DNA of 64,000 nucleotides from Marinobacter fonticola (GCF_008122265.1 NZ_CP043042.1:558001-622000), one strand, 5' to 3'; positions 49,382 through 60,015 are shown, counted from the stretch's first letter. The notes: generated by a model from the letters alone, not told the origin. Program-made: numbers and translations.

Positions 49382-50491
49382 TTACAGCCACTCGTTCAAC
49401 ATGATCCCGATACCGATCCGCTGGATGCGTTCATTGTAGTCGATCAGGCTTTCGCCGTAGCCGTTGTAGTAGTGAATGTAGCCCTTGACGGTGTCGCCCA
49501 GCGGGAAGCTATAGCCAAGCTCCACCGAAGTCCGGTTGTCGTTCGACTTGAGGTTGTTCAGGAGCTTCATCGATAGGGTGCGTTGCTCATCGATCTTGTA
49601 GACCGCCCAATAGTTGGCGTACCCCACGTAGTTCTCGATGTCGGGGTTGTCGTCCTCGGACTCGTCTTCCGGAATGCGGTACCAGGGCTGGACCATGAAC
49701 AGCCAGCGATCGTAGGTATAGGCGACGCCGCCGAGAACCCGGTTCCAGCTGCGGGATCTGGGCTCGGACTGGCCGTTGGACTGGTGGTTGATGCCCAGCG
49801 TTAGCGCTTCCAGCCGACCCGGGCCAATATTCCACTGTGCGGCGTAGCGCGCGAAGATTTCTGGCTCGTAGTTGGTTTCCCGGAAGGGCTTGGAGGCATC
49901 GTCATTAAAAACCTGCCAGAACGACAGTTGAGTATAGCCGAACCAGAGCGTTGTCTTGTCGTCGAAAAAGCCGGTCAGGAGTGGCACCTTGAAGCTGATT
50001 TGGTACTTGGCCTCGTCGTAGTCCAGCGAATTGTCGTACTCGGTAAAACCGGTACGCGGACTATAGGGCCGGTCGTTGGGGCTATGCACGTAAGTGTATG
50101 GCAGGATGTAGGTCGGCCGATGGGTTAAAAAGCCGCCGGAGAACGAAAATAGGGCCTTCTCGGCAGCGAAGTACTGGCTGACCAAGGAGTCTGCCTGACT
50201 GTTTTCGACATTGCCGTTGGAAATAGCGTCGGAGCCCGGTACGGTATTGGCCTTAAAGTCCAATTCTTCCGTTGCGGCATTAGCTTTCTCGATGTCTTCT
50301 TCGGTCGCCTGCTCCCGCGCCTGAGGTGGGTTGGTGATGGCGTCGTAGCAGGCCAGGCGTTTAATGCCGTTCTGGACCAGCGCGCAGTCCTCCAGCATCA
50401 CATCCGAAAAGTTGGGTTGCGTATCCGTGTCCTGGGCGATGGCCGTGAGAGGCGTGGCCGCAATGAGGCATAGGGCGGGTAATGCTCGCAT
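49382..50491 (-). CDS. pldA: Outer-membrane phospholipase A (OMPLA)
   Basis: 369 residues. Signal peptide 1-19 (MRALPALCLIAATPLTAIAQ). A polar, acidic N-terminal extension of about 90 residues contains DCALVQNGIKRLACYDAI, a short conserved extension with two cysteines. The beta-barrel of OMPLA follows: FLTHRPTYILPYTY, and GINHQSNGQSEPRSRSWNRV, which holds the catalytic His and Ser. The last residue pair is WL. It hydrolyses phospholipids in the outer leaflet when the membrane is disturbed. It is longer than E. coli PldA (289) because of the N-terminal extension. Confidence 0.93.
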   Translation of the reverse strand: MRALPALCLIAATPLTAIAQDTDTQPNFSDVMLEDCALVQNGIKRLACYDAITNPPQAREQATEEDIEKANAATEELDFKANTVPGSDAISNGNVENSQADSLVSQYFAAEKALFSFSGGFLTHRPTYILPYTYVHSPNDRPYSPRTGFTEYDNSLDYDEAKYQISFKVPLLTGFFDDKTTLWFGYTQLSFWQVFNDDASKPFRETNYEPEIFARYAAQWNIGPGRLEALTLGINHQSNGQSEPRSRSWNRVLGGVAYTYDRWLFMVQPWYRIPEDESEDDNPDIENYVGYANYWAVYKIDEQRTLSMKLLNNLKSNDNRTSVELGYSFPLGDTVKGYIHYYNGYGESLIDYNERIQRIGIGIMLNEWL

Positions 50492-50549
50492 TTTTGGGTT
50501 CGGTCCTTCTTAAATCAATGGTCCGGGAATTCGGTGGTCTTGCGACAGG

Positions 50550-50924
50550 TCAGAGGCTGCGCCAGGTCTGGGCAATACCATAGGCCCAAACGCCCAGCAG
50601 CGTAAGCGTCAGTATGGCGAAGATCAGTTTATGTTTGATGGCAGCTTGGGCTTCCACGTTGGCCACCCAGCGCAGGTACATGAGGCCGATGAAACTGATG
50701 AATACAGCCAGGCTGGCGAGCGCGGGAATCAGCAGCCAGGCTGGGTTAAGCGTGCCTTCGGGATTGAGCGCCCCTTCGGGCCCCGCTATCCGGCCCAGGA
50801 AAAACATCGATCCAACGAGCACCGCGAGGGCTCCGAACTCAGTGATCAGCAGCGGCCGGCGCCAGGGGTGTGATTTGGGGAAATATTTCGGTGAAGCGTG
50901 CTGGGGTGAAGACGGCTTGGGCAT
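50550..50924 (-). CDS. Small three-helix membrane protein, unknown
   Basis: 124 residues from ATG 50924, which has CAGGAG 7 bases ahead; an ATG at 50954 would add 10 residues. Hydrophobic segments lie near 28-46 (LLITEFGALAVLVGSMFFLG), 62-85 (LLIPALASLAVFISFIGLMYLRW) and 98-118. The N-terminus is polar and proline-rich. I recognise no family. It stands between pldA and the cytochrome c5 gene. Confidence 0.65.
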   Translation of the reverse strand: MPKPSSPQHASPKYFPKSHPWRRPLLITEFGALAVLVGSMFFLGRIAGPEGALNPEGTLNPAWLLIPALASLAVFISFIGLMYLRWVANVEAQAAIKHKLIFAILTLTLLGVWAYGIAQTWRSL

Positions 50925-51051
50925 TCTGGGCTCCTGTACTTTGGCATCTATCATACCGGTTACGTTGCATACAGGTCAGGTGATTAATGTATTTTTAAGT
51001 CGATACTGGGTGCGTCTGGTCCTCTCAGGTTTTTTTGGGGGAGTCCTGCCG

Positions 51052-51126
51052 CTATAATGCCTGGTCAGAATAAAGGGGTCTCCGAATAACTCGGCAAGCC
51101 GGAGGCGATCCAGAAGTTATTCAGAG
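51052..51126 (+). promoter_or_regulatory. Promoter -10 box and structured leader of the cytochrome c5 gene
   Basis: TATAAT at 51052-51057, no good -35. The 5' leader can fold: CTC-C-GAATAACT (51080-51091) with AGTTATTC-A-GAG (51115-51126), one mismatch, plus a small inner stem CGGC/GCCG. Its function is unknown. Confidence 0.4.
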
Positions 51127-51158
51127 GCTCCTAAACACTTACAGGTGAGGTACACACT

Positions 51159-51584
51159 GTGAAGACGATGAGAGTGCTGGCGGCGCTGCTGCTTGGTATG
51201 GGCCTGTGGGCCAACGGTGCTACGGCTGCCGTGGAAGACCAGATCCGTTCGCGCATCGCGCCTATTGGAACGGTCTGCGTTGAGGGCGAAGACTGCGGGG
51301 ATATCCTGACCGGGCCAGCTCCGGCTGCGGCTTCCAGCGGGCCACGCTCCGGCGAGGAAGTTTATCAGTCCGTGTGTGCTGCCTGTCACAGCACGGGTGT
51401 AGCGGGAGCGCCGAAGTTCGGGGATGCTCCGGCGTGGACGTCGCGTATCGAGAAGGGTATGGATACGCTGATCACCCACGCCATCGATGGCTTTAACGCC
51501 ATGCCGGCGAAGGGTGGGTGTGCCAGTTGCCCGGATGATGAAATCCAGGCTGCCGTCGAACATATGGTGGAAGGCAGTCAATAA
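51159..51584 (+). CDS. Cytochrome c5-type protein
   Basis: 141 residues, exported (signal peptide MKTMRVLAALLLGMGLWANGATA). A single haem motif CAACH sits near residue 74. The likely axial methionine is in GFNAMPAKGGC, and CASC near the end makes the disulphide typical of cytochrome c5. A 40-residue N-terminal extension contains VCVEGEDCGD, another cysteine pair. It probably serves as a periplasmic electron carrier. It ends in a two-way terminator before rep. Confidence 0.93.
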   Translation: MKTMRVLAALLLGMGLWANGATAAVEDQIRSRIAPIGTVCVEGEDCGDILTGPAPAAASSGPRSGEEVYQSVCAACHSTGVAGAPKFGDAPAWTSRIEKGMDTLITHAIDGFNAMPAKGGCASCPDDEIQAAVEHMVEGSQ

Positions 51585-51608
51585 GCCAGGCCGATTTTCG
51601 AGTCGCAA

Positions 51609-51634
51609 ACGCCAGGCATTGCCTGGCGTTTTTG
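51609..51634. terminator. Shared terminator of cytochrome c5 and rep genes
   Basis: ACGCCAGGC-ATT-GCCTGGCGT with TTTTTG to the right and an A-rich left side, between convergent genes. Confidence 0.85.
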
Positions 51635-51637
51635 TTT

Positions 51638-53656
51638 TCAGGCCCCGAGATCACCGAGCAATGCGCTCAACGTGGCCTTACCCTTGCGCTGGTTGGCGGC
51701 TTCGTCGGTGTCCCCCATGCCTTCGTAGATCACGTCGTCCGATGGCAGTTCGTCCAGGAAGCGGCTGGGTATAGTCTCTATCTTCTCGCCGTATTGTTTG
51801 CGCTGGGCGACGTAGGTCAGTGCCAAAGTCTGCCGAGCCCGGGTGATGCCGACATACATCAGGCGACGCTCTTCCTCGACCGAATTTTCCTCGATGCTGG
51901 ATCGGTGCGGCAGAATTTCCTCCTCCAGACCCATCATGAACACGTGAGGAAATTCGAGCCCCTTCGAGGCATGTAGTGTCAGCAACTGCACCTTGTCACT
52001 ATCGTCTTCCTCCTCCCGCTGCTCCATCATGTCGCGCAGGATTAACCGGCTGATGGCGTCCTCGATGCCCATTTCGTCCGCGGTGCCCTTGCCGTCATCC
52101 AGCATGCGCTGAATGGAGTCGACCAGGTACCACACGTTTTGCATGCGCCGCTCCGCTTGTTTGGGCGTTCCGGCATGCTGATGTAGCCATTCCTCGTACT
52201 CGATATCGGTGAACATCTGCTTGATCACCGGTATCGGATCCTCCTGATACATGCGCTGGCAGGTGCGATCGGTCCAGTGGGCGAAGCGGCGCAGTTTGTC
52301 CAGGCCTCGCTCGGCGATATGTTCGGCGGCGCCCAGGTCATTTAGTGCCCGGAACATGCTGACCTTGCGGCTGCGGGAATAGTGGCCCAACTGCTCAAGG
52401 GTGGTCGGTCCGATCTCGCGCCGGGGCACGTTGACCACCCGCAGAAAGGCGGCATCGTCATCGGGATTGATCATGAGCCTCAGGTAGCCCATGGCGTCCT
52501 TGATTTCGTTGCGCGAGAAAAATGACTGGCCACCGGAGATGCGGTAGGGAATCTGATACGCCTGCAGTTTCATCTCGAGCAGTCGCGACTGGTGATTGCC
52601 GCGATACAGAACGGCGAAGTCCCGGAATCCAATGCCTTTTTTTAGCTTCTGGTCGAGAATCTCCGTGGCGATGCGCTCCGCCTCGGCGTCTTCGTTGCGG
52701 CAGCGAATGATGCGGACTTCGTCGCCGATGGCATGGTCACTCCATAGCGCCTTCTCGAAGACGTGAGGATTGTTGGCGATGACCGTGTTGGCGCAGCGCA
52801 GAATGCGGGAGGTGGAACGGTAGTTCTGCTCCAGTTTGACGATCTTCAAGCTGGGAAAATCGTCTTTTAGCGTGGCCAGGTTTTCCGGCCGGGCGCCGCG
52901 CCAGGCATAGATAGACTGATCATCGTCGCCGACCACCGTGAACGCGGCCCGCTCGGCGACCAGCAGCTTGACCAACTCGTACTGGCAGAGGTTGGTATCC
53001 TGGTACTCATCCACCAGCAGGTAGCGGATCTTGCGTCGCCACTTGGCCAGTACCTCTGGGTTGGCCAGGAACAACTGTACCGGCAGCAGAATCAGGTCAT
53101 CGAAATCGACCGCATTATAGGCTTTCAGGTATTCGGTGTAGCGCTTGTAGACCAGAGCGATGCGCTGTTCCCGCTCGTCCGCTGCTCGGCTTAGCGCGTG
53201 GCCGGGCGCCCACATGGCGTTCTTCCAGTTGGAGATGGTCATCTGGATGTCGGATAATTCGTCGCCGGCGTCGGCGCTGGCTTCGCGCAGCATGAGATCC
53301 TGCAGCAGCGCTTTGGCGTCTTCCGCGTCGAAAATGGAGAAGCCGGGGTGGTAGCCGAGGTGGGCGTGCTCCTCACGGATCATGTTGAGGCCGAGGTTGT
53401 GGAACGTGGACACCGTAAGCCCGCGAGCCAGCTTGCGATCCACCAGCTTGGATACGCGCTCCTTCATTTCCCGGGCGGCCTTATTGGTAAAGGTCAGCGC
53501 CGCAATATGGCGTCCGGGGATGCCCACGTGCTCGATCAGGTAGGCCATCTTGCGCGTGATCACACTGGTCTTGCCGCTGCCGGCGCCAGCCAGCACCAGC
53601 ATGGGGCCATCGACATAGCGAACGGCTTCGCGTTGACGGGGGTTGAGCTGTGACAT
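51638..53656 (-). CDS. rep: ATP-dependent DNA helicase Rep
   Basis: A 672-residue superfamily 1 helicase, the size of E. coli Rep (673). Walker A is LAGAGSGKTSVIT (residues 22-34). Then come LTFTNKAAREMKERV (Ia), LLVDEYQDTN (II), VGDDDQSIYAWRGA (III), LEQNYRST (IV), VQLLTLHASKGLEFPHVF (V) and RRLMYVGITRARQTL (VI). The C-terminus is short, lacking the UvrD tail, which favours Rep over UvrD. Rep unwinds DNA ahead of blocked forks and helps replication pass proteins. Confidence 0.96.
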   Translation of the reverse strand: MSQLNPRQREAVRYVDGPMLVLAGAGSGKTSVITRKMAYLIEHVGIPGRHIAALTFTNKAAREMKERVSKLVDRKLARGLTVSTFHNLGLNMIREEHAHLGYHPGFSIFDAEDAKALLQDLMLREASADAGDELSDIQMTISNWKNAMWAPGHALSRAADEREQRIALVYKRYTEYLKAYNAVDFDDLILLPVQLFLANPEVLAKWRRKIRYLLVDEYQDTNLCQYELVKLLVAERAAFTVVGDDDQSIYAWRGARPENLATLKDDFPSLKIVKLEQNYRSTSRILRCANTVIANNPHVFEKALWSDHAIGDEVRIIRCRNEDAEAERIATEILDQKLKKGIGFRDFAVLYRGNHQSRLLEMKLQAYQIPYRISGGQSFFSRNEIKDAMGYLRLMINPDDDAAFLRVVNVPRREIGPTTLEQLGHYSRSRKVSMFRALNDLGAAEHIAERGLDKLRRFAHWTDRTCQRMYQEDPIPVIKQMFTDIEYEEWLHQHAGTPKQAERRMQNVWYLVDSIQRMLDDGKGTADEMGIEDAISRLILRDMMEQREEEDDSDKVQLLTLHASKGLEFPHVFMMGLEEEILPHRSSIEENSVEEERRLMYVGITRARQTLALTYVAQRKQYGEKIETIPSRFLDELPSDDVIYEGMGDTDEAANQRKGKATLSALLGDLGA

Positions 53657-53997
53657 AAGTACCCTGACGTGGACTAGCGAGAGCGCGGCCGAGGAGAATA
53701 GAGTTCCGCTATTCTACATGAGCGTGCGTCTATTTGATGAGAAAGTATAAAGCGCGTTTTGATGGAAAAGTGTAAAGCGAGTTTGATGGGAAAATGTAAA
53801 AAGGCGCTGCATCCGGCGTCCGGGTCGTCTATGCTTTCCATGCGTCCGAGAGCCTGTGGGCGAAGCGTCAACAGGCCAGGGAAAGGACGTAGTCGTGAAT
53901 TCATCTGCTGAACCTGTTGTACCCGATGCACGGAGGGGTATTCGGCATGAGTGTGTGGTAATGGCTGCACGAGACAAAAGGGAGTTGGCTGCTGCTA
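53657..53997. other. rep-GGDEF intergenic region with tandem repeat
   Basis: 341 bp without a gene; the repeat array at 53733 is listed separately. Confidence 0.55.
53733..53806. repeat. Three tandem 24-25-bp repeats
   Basis: Units 53733-53756, 53757-53781 and 53782-53806, consensus about TTTGATGGGAAAGTGTAAAG plus CG. They are AT-rich and in the shared upstream zone of rep (leftward) and the GGDEF-EAL gene (rightward), so they could be protein-binding sites. Confidence 0.75.
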
Positions 53998-55734
53998 ATG
54001 AATGATATCGAGGACGCGTGGAATGCCACGAGCATCCGTCTGCTGATTCTGACGCCCGAACTGCAGGACTACCTGTGGTACGTTCATCTATTACGCCAGA
54101 ACCCCGAGCTGCGGTTGGACATCACTTGGTGTCCGGATCTGGCGGACTGCGAAGACCTGATTGCCAACACCCAGTTTGATGTCGTGCTCTGGGACAGCAT
54201 CATGTTTGTCTCATCCCAGGCTGTCTTTCTTCAATACCTTTCAGTCGCTGGCGACGATCACCCCGTGGTGGCCTTGGGTGCCGAGCCCGAGGCCGTTGGT
54301 CTGCCGCTGGCGCGCGTCAATGGCGCTGTGGACTATCTGATGAAGGGCCGTCTGGACCCTTGGAACCTCGGACGGGCTCTGTTGTATGGCTTGTTCCGCC
54401 ATCGGGCGAGCGAGTTCACCCATGGTCAAATGGGCCGGGAAGTGGCGAGCGGGTTTATCAACCGCGATCTGTTCTTCGATCGGCTTCAGCAGGCTATTCT
54501 TCGGGCCGAGCGCCATGGCCAGCGTCTGGCCCTGATGCATATCAACCTGGACGAGTTCCGGTCGGTCAACGACAGCCTGGGCTACCAGGCCGGTGATCAA
54601 CTGATCGTCAAGCTGGCAGAACGTCTGCGCCAGAATCTGCGGCGTGTGGACTCGCTGATGCGCATCGGCGGCGACGAGTTTGCCATTATCATTGAGCGGG
54701 TGGAAAACTCACTCGACGTGACGCAGATCATCCGCAAGCTCGTCTCTGCCATGAACGAACCGGTAGTGATCGACGGCAAGAGCGTGGTGCTCAGCGCGAG
54801 TGTCGGTATTTCTACTTATCCCGAAGCGGGCAATACCCCGGAAATTCTTTTGCGCCAGGCCAATCGCGCGATGTTCGAGGCCAAGCGCGATGCGGGCACG
54901 AGTTACCGGTTCTATAACCAGCAGCTGCACCTCACGGTCGGACGACAGATCACGCTGGAAGCGGATCTGCGCAATGCACTGCGTGGCCGCCAGTTGGAGC
55001 TCCATTACCAGCCGCGCATCGATCTGGTGTCCGAAGAAGTGCGTGGCGTCGAGTGTCTGCTGCGCTGGAACCATCCCGAGCGTGGGCTGGTGGGACCTGA
55101 CGAGTTCATTCCGGCTGCCGAACGCAGCGGCTTGATCGTCCCCATTGGTTACTGGGTGCTGGAACAAGCTTGCGAACGCCTGCGTGAGGCGTCGTCCCTT
55201 GGTTATCCCGGTATGGTGTTCGCGGTCAACCTGTCATTTCGCCAGTTCCACGACCGCAAGATGACCGAGACCATCTTCCGCATCATTTACAATGCCAGCA
55301 TCGATACCAGCCTACTGGAACTCGAACTGACCGAAAGCGCGATGATGCACGACCCGGACTATGCCCAGCGCTGCCTGCGCGAGCTCAACCAGCTTGGCAT
55401 CAGCTTTGCGCTGGACGACTTCGGTACGGGCTTTTCGTCCCTCAGCAATCTCCAGCACTTGCCCATCTCCTTGGTGAAAATCGACAAATCGTTCGTCCAG
55501 CGTCTGGGCCAGAGTGGTGATGCCGAGCATATTATCCGCGCCATCATCAGCCTGTCCCACAGCCTGCAAATGAGTGTGGTGGCCGAAGGTGTGGAGACGG
55601 AAGGACAGCTCGATTTCCTGCGCCAGCATCATTGCGATGAAGTGCAAGGCTACTACTACGCCAAACCCATGCCCTGGAATGATCTCCTTAAGTTTCTCGA
55701 AGCCCGTAACAGCCTGGCTTGCCTGGGTCAGTAA
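53998..55734 (+). CDS. GGDEF-EAL protein with receiver-like N-terminus
   Basis: 578 residues. The first 125 residues look like a degenerate response-regulator receiver fold ([21 protein letters not shown]...VVLWDSIMF...[12 protein letters not shown]), but the phosphoacceptor aspartate context is altered. GGDEF domain about 155-310 has intact [14 protein letters not shown] domain about 325-565 has ECLLRW for the EAL motif, then [39 protein letters not shown] and AEGVE, so the metal-binding residues of a c-di-GMP phosphodiesterase are present. Whether synthesis, breakdown or both occur cannot be told. Confidence 0.93.
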   Translation: MNDIEDAWNATSIRLLILTPELQDYLWYVHLLRQNPELRLDITWCPDLADCEDLIANTQFDVVLWDSIMFVSSQAVFLQYLSVAGDDHPVVALGAEPEAVGLPLARVNGAVDYLMKGRLDPWNLGRALLYGLFRHRASEFTHGQMGREVASGFINRDLFFDRLQQAILRAERHGQRLALMHINLDEFRSVNDSLGYQAGDQLIVKLAERLRQNLRRVDSLMRIGGDEFAIIIERVENSLDVTQIIRKLVSAMNEPVVIDGKSVVLSASVGISTYPEAGNTPEILLRQANRAMFEAKRDAGTSYRFYNQQLHLTVGRQITLEADLRNALRGRQLELHYQPRIDLVSEEVRGVECLLRWNHPERGLVGPDEFIPAAERSGLIVPIGYWVLEQACERLREASSLGYPGMVFAVNLSFRQFHDRKMTETIFRIIYNASIDTSLLELELTESAMMHDPDYAQRCLRELNQLGISFALDDFGTGFSSLSNLQHLPISLVKIDKSFVQRLGQSGDAEHIIRAIISLSHSLQMSVVAEGVETEGQLDFLRQHHCDEVQGYYYAKPMPWNDLLKFLEARNSLACLGQ

Positions 55735-56049
55735 GGCCCTGTACCTTTCGCGTTCAATCTCCCTCAAGACAGGACTTTTCAACAGCCCTCTAGTCGGTAG
55801 CACTTGTAGTCGGTAGTACTTGAAACAGTACCTGCGATAGTCCTTGAAATGGTACTGGAGACAGTACTTGAAGCAGTACTTGAAATAGTACTTGTCGAGG
55901 GGCAAGGCGGCGGTCGTGTAATCGGCTGGCAGGGCGCTATAATGCGCGGTTTCCCCGGTAGCTATTCGACCCGCGGCCGGTGGCTTACTCCGTACAAAAC
56001 AGCGCCTACGGAACACAAAACAGTACTCCTGCAACGCGAGTGAGGTGGC
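55735..56049. other. GGDEF-tex intergenic region with minisatellite
   Basis: 315 bp, no gene. It carries the 12-bp repeat array and, at 55938-55943, a TATAAT box about 110 bp before tex. Confidence 0.55.
55814..55897. repeat. Minisatellite, seven 12-bp units
   Basis: Units of the form (C/T)AGTACTTGAAA at 55814, 55826, 55838, 55850, 55862, 55874 and 55886. Each contains or nearly contains the palindrome AGTACT. A 16-bp duplication TAGTCGGTAG(C/T)ACTTG (55791, 55807) leads into the array. Confidence 0.85.
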
Positions 56050-58392
56050 ATGAACAGTATTTTCCAGCGGATCGCCGATGAACTGGGCGTCCGGCAACAG
56101 CAGGTCAGCGCAACCGTTGAGCTTCTCGATGAAGGCGCCACCGTTCCCTTTATTGCCCGCTACCGTAAAGAGGTCACCGGTTCTCTGGACGATATCCAGT
56201 TGCGAGCCCTGGAAGAGCGACTGCGCTACCTGCGCGAGTTGGAAGACCGCCGCAAAACCATCCTCGGTAGTATCGACGAGCAGGGCAAACTGACCGACGA
56301 ACTACGCGAGTCCATCGAAACGGCCGACACCAAAAATCGCCTGGAAGACCTCTACCTCCCTTACAAGCCCAAACGCCGGACCAAGGCGCAAATCGCCCGC
56401 GAAGCAGGGCTTGAGCCGCTGGCAGACGCGCTTTACGGCGACCCCACCCAGGACCCCGAAACCCTCGCTGGCGAGTACATCAATAAGGACGCGGGGGTGG
56501 AGGATGCCAAGGCTGCGCTCGACGGCGCCAAGTTCATCCTGATGGAGCGCTTCGCCGAAGATGCCGAACTGCTGGGTCAGCTGCGCGACTTCCTATGGGA
56601 GCAGGGTACCCTGAAAGTCAGCGTCGTGGCGGGCAAGGAAAACGAGGGCGCCAAGTTCCGCGATTACTTCGAGCACAGCGAGCCGCTGAAAAAAGTGCCT
56701 TCGCACCGGGCGCTGGCCATCCTGCGCGGTCGCAACGAAGGCATACTCAACTACAGCATTGTCATTGGCGATGGCGAGGATGACCGCACCAAGGCATCCC
56801 CTGGTGAGCAGAGGATTGCGGGCCACTGGAAGATCCGCGACCAAGGGCGTGCAGCCGATCGCTGGCTGTCTGAGGTGGTGCGCTGGACCTGGCGAGTCAA
56901 GCTCTCAACTCATTTGGAAACTGAGCTGGTTTCTCAAGTGCGCGAAGCCGCCGAAGCTGAGGCGATTCAGGTTTTCGCGAACAATATCAAGGATTTGCTG
57001 TTGCTGGCTCCGGCGGGACCACGACCGACATTGGGGCTGGACCCGGGGCTGCGCACCGGTGTGAAAGTGGCTGTCATCGATGGCACCGGCCAAGTGACCG
57101 GTCACGGCGCTATCTTCCCTCATGCGCCGCAGAACAAGTGGGACCCGTCCATCGAGCAATTGGCCAAGTGGTGCCGCGAGCACAAAATCGAGCTGATCGC
57201 CATCGGCAACGGTACGGCTTCCCGTGAAACCGAGAAACTGGCTGCAGACCTGATCAAACGCTACCCCGAGCTGAATCTCGCGCGTATCGTGGTTAACGAA
57301 TCCGGTGCGTCCATCTATTCCGCCTCTGAATTTGCCAGTCGCGAGTTGCCGGATCTGGATGTCACCATTCGTGGTGCCGTGTCCATTGCCCGGCGTTTAC
57401 AGGATCCGCTGGCCGAGCTGGTGAAAATCGAACCCAAGTCCATTGGTGTCGGTCAGTACCAGCATGACGTGTCACAGGTTCAGCTCGCCCGAAGCCTGGA
57501 TGCGGTGGTGGAGGACTGTGTCAACGGCGTGGGTGTGGATCTCAATACCGCGTCAGTGCCGCTGCTATCGCGAGTGGCCGGCTTGAATCAGGTCACCGCC
57601 CAGAATATCGTCGATTTCCGCAACCAGAACGGTGTCTTTCGCAATCGCAAGCAATTGCTGGATGTGCCTCGCTTGGGAGCCAAGACCTACGAGCAGGCGG
57701 CCGGTTTCCTGCGCATTGCCGGTGGAGAAAATCCGCTGGACCGGTCTTCCGTACATCCGGAGGCGTACGGTATTGTCAAAGCGATTGCCAAGGATAGTGG
57801 CCGTTCGGTGGATCAGATTGTCGGCGATACCGCATTTCTGCGTGGCCTCGATCCCAAGCGTTACGTCAACGACAAGTTTGGTCTGCCAACGGTGCAGGAC
57901 ATTATCGCGGAACTTGAAAAACCCGGCCGCGACCCCAGACCTGAGTTCCGTTTCGCCAGTTTTGAAGAGGGTGTGGAAACCCTGAACGATCTCAAGCCAG
58001 GCATGGTCCTTGAAGGCAGCGTCACCAATGTCACCAATTTTGGAGCGTTCGTGGATATAGGCGTCCACCAGGATGGCTTGGTGCATATCTCGGCGCTGTC
58101 CAGCCAGTTCGTGAAAGATCCACGCGAAGTGGTCAAGGCCGGTGATATCGTTAAGGTTAAAGTTATGGAAGTGGATGTTGCGCGTAAGCGGATTGGTCTG
58201 TCCATGCGTATGGACGACCAGCCAGGTGAAACCAATGCCGGCCGCGGTGAACGTTCCCGGGCTGGCGGCGACCGGCCGCGTGGCGGGCAGGCTCAACCTG
58301 GCAAAGGGCGCGCATCGCAGAAGGCGCCCCAGGGCGCTATGGCGGGGGCACTGGCCCAAGCGTTGGCCTCGTCGCGCAAGAACGGCCGTTGA
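56050..58392 (+). CDS. tex: Tex RNA-binding transcription accessory protein
   Basis: 780 residues. The N-terminal Tex helical domain has [38 protein letters not shown] YqgF/RNase H-like domain starts [18 protein letters not shown] near 335. The helix-hairpin-helix region is [29 protein letters not shown] near 497. The S1 domain is [21 protein letters not shown]...GLVHIS near 655-725. A basic Gly/Arg-rich tail ends at 780. GAGGTGGC precedes the ATG. Tex binds nucleic acids and influences transcription and stress survival. Confidence 0.97.
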   Translation: MNSIFQRIADELGVRQQQVSATVELLDEGATVPFIARYRKEVTGSLDDIQLRALEERLRYLRELEDRRKTILGSIDEQGKLTDELRESIETADTKNRLEDLYLPYKPKRRTKAQIAREAGLEPLADALYGDPTQDPETLAGEYINKDAGVEDAKAALDGAKFILMERFAEDAELLGQLRDFLWEQGTLKVSVVAGKENEGAKFRDYFEHSEPLKKVPSHRALAILRGRNEGILNYSIVIGDGEDDRTKASPGEQRIAGHWKIRDQGRAADRWLSEVVRWTWRVKLSTHLETELVSQVREAAEAEAIQVFANNIKDLLLLAPAGPRPTLGLDPGLRTGVKVAVIDGTGQVTGHGAIFPHAPQNKWDPSIEQLAKWCREHKIELIAIGNGTASRETEKLAADLIKRYPELNLARIVVNESGASIYSASEFASRELPDLDVTIRGAVSIARRLQDPLAELVKIEPKSIGVGQYQHDVSQVQLARSLDAVVEDCVNGVGVDLNTASVPLLSRVAGLNQVTAQNIVDFRNQNGVFRNRKQLLDVPRLGAKTYEQAAGFLRIAGGENPLDRSSVHPEAYGIVKAIAKDSGRSVDQIVGDTAFLRGLDPKRYVNDKFGLPTVQDIIAELEKPGRDPRPEFRFASFEEGVETLNDLKPGMVLEGSVTNVTNFGAFVDIGVHQDGLVHISALSSQFVKDPREVVKAGDIVKVKVMEVDVARKRIGLSMRMDDQPGETNAGRGERSRAGGDRPRGGQAQPGKGRASQKAPQGAMAGALAQALASSRKNGR

Positions 58393-58455
58393 TACATTGA
58401 CAACCCGCCGCCGGCATCCGTAAGGCATCGGCGGCATCGTACCAGGAGTCTGATC

Positions 58456-60015
58456 ATGGGCGAGTCCCGCAGGGCATTATTCCAGCAGTTCGCTGCAAAG
58501 GACTGGGCCGGTTTCCGTAAGGGGCTGGAAAAGGAAGGACTGCGGGTCGATCGCAACGGGTTTATCGCCCAGACGCCGCACCCGGAGGCGCTAGGCTCTG
58601 CACTGACGCACTCGCAGATCACGACCGATTATTCCGAAGCGTTGCTGGAGTTGATTACGCCGGTGTGTAACAGCACGGAGGAACTGCTGACCTCCCTGCG
58701 CAATACCCATCGCTTCGTTCAGTCTCGGCTCGGCGATGAGGTACTCTGGTCACCGAGCATGCCCTGCCGTCTGGATGGCGATCCCAGCATTCGTATCGCC
58801 GAATATGGCTCGTCTAACAGTGGCCGCCTGCGCCATGTCTATCGCCGTGGCTTGGCGGTGCGCTACGGGCGTATGATGCAGAGCATTGCGGGTGTGCACT
58901 ACAACTTTTCGCTACCGGATCACTTCTGGGAGTCCTGGCAGCAACTATTGGGCGACACACGCTCGTTGCAGGACTTCAAGTCCGAGCAATATTTTTGGCT
59001 GATCCGTAATTTCCGCCGTCGCAGCTGGCTGCTGATGCTGCTGTTTGGCGCGTCGCCAGCGTTGGACGCGAGCTTCGTTAACGGCGTCTCTCACCGCCTT
59101 AACCGATTCTCCGAAGATACCTGGTTCGGTGACGCCGCCACGTCCTTGCGTATGGGCGACCTGGGCTACCACAACAACGCCCAATCCTCGCTGGATATCT
59201 GTTTTAACGAACTGCGCACCTATACCGATACGCTTTATCGCGCTATCCACACCCCCTGGCCTCCCTACGAGAAAATCGGCCTCAAAAACGGCCAGGGCGA
59301 GCACTTGCAGATCAACACCAATGTTCTGCAAATCGAGAATGAGTACTACAGCGCCATGCGGCCCAAACGATCGACCGAGCGCGGTGAGAAGCCCATCCAG
59401 GCGCTCAAGAGTCGCGGCGTGGAATATGTCGAGGTACGCTGCCTGGACCTCGACCCCTTCGAACCGCTGGGTATCGGTGCGCAACAGGTTGATTTTCTCG
59501 ATGTTTTCTTGCTGGACTGTCTGTTGAGCGATAGCGAAGTGATTGGTGATGCCGAGTGCGAACGGCTTGATGGCAGTTACAAAGACGTCGTTTCCCAGGG
59601 GCGTCAGGACGATCTAAAGATCTGTTTCAATGGCAAGCATACGCTCGTTCGGGATGCAGCCCTGCAAACGTTGGATCGCCTTTCTGAATTGGCGTCGCTG
59701 CTGGACGGTTTGAACGGCGCCGAGCGGGTGTATGAGAAGGCGTTGGAGGCGCAGCGTCAGGCGATCTTCCAGCCGGGCCTTATCCGCTCGGGCCGCGTAA
59801 TGGCGGCCATGCAGGAAGCCGGCGAGGGCCACCTGGCGTGGAGCATGGCGCAATCCCGTAAGCATCAGGCGATGCTTCGCGAGGATGCACTGGATGCCGA
59901 CACGGAGGCGGCGTTCGTGGAGATGGCCGCCGATTCTATTGCCGAACAGGATACCTTGGAGAAGAACGATCACATGACGTTCGATGACTATCTTCAGGCC
60001 TATTTGCGTGCTTGA
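58456..60015 (+). CDS. gshA: Glutamate-cysteine ligase
   Basis: 519 residues, E. coli-type GshA, the first step of glutathione synthesis. Family phrases are THSQITTDYSEALLELITPV, VLWSPSMPCRL, GRLRHVYRRGLAVRYGRMMQSIAGVHYNFS, TSLRMGDLGYHNNAQSSL and VEYVEVRCLDLDPFEPLGI. ATG 58456 lies behind CCAGGAG. It follows tex by 63 bp and may be cotranscribed. Confidence 0.97.
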   Translation: MGESRRALFQQFAAKDWAGFRKGLEKEGLRVDRNGFIAQTPHPEALGSALTHSQITTDYSEALLELITPVCNSTEELLTSLRNTHRFVQSRLGDEVLWSPSMPCRLDGDPSIRIAEYGSSNSGRLRHVYRRGLAVRYGRMMQSIAGVHYNFSLPDHFWESWQQLLGDTRSLQDFKSEQYFWLIRNFRRRSWLLMLLFGASPALDASFVNGVSHRLNRFSEDTWFGDAATSLRMGDLGYHNNAQSSLDICFNELRTYTDTLYRAIHTPWPPYEKIGLKNGQGEHLQINTNVLQIENEYYSAMRPKRSTERGEKPIQALKSRGVEYVEVRCLDLDPFEPLGIGAQQVDFLDVFLLDCLLSDSEVIGDAECERLDGSYKDVVSQGRQDDLKICFNGKHTLVRDAALQTLDRLSELASLLDGLNGAERVYEKALEAQRQAIFQPGLIRSGRVMAAMQEAGEGHLAWSMAQSRKHQAMLREDALDADTEAAFVEMAADSIAEQDTLEKNDHMTFDDYLQAYLRA

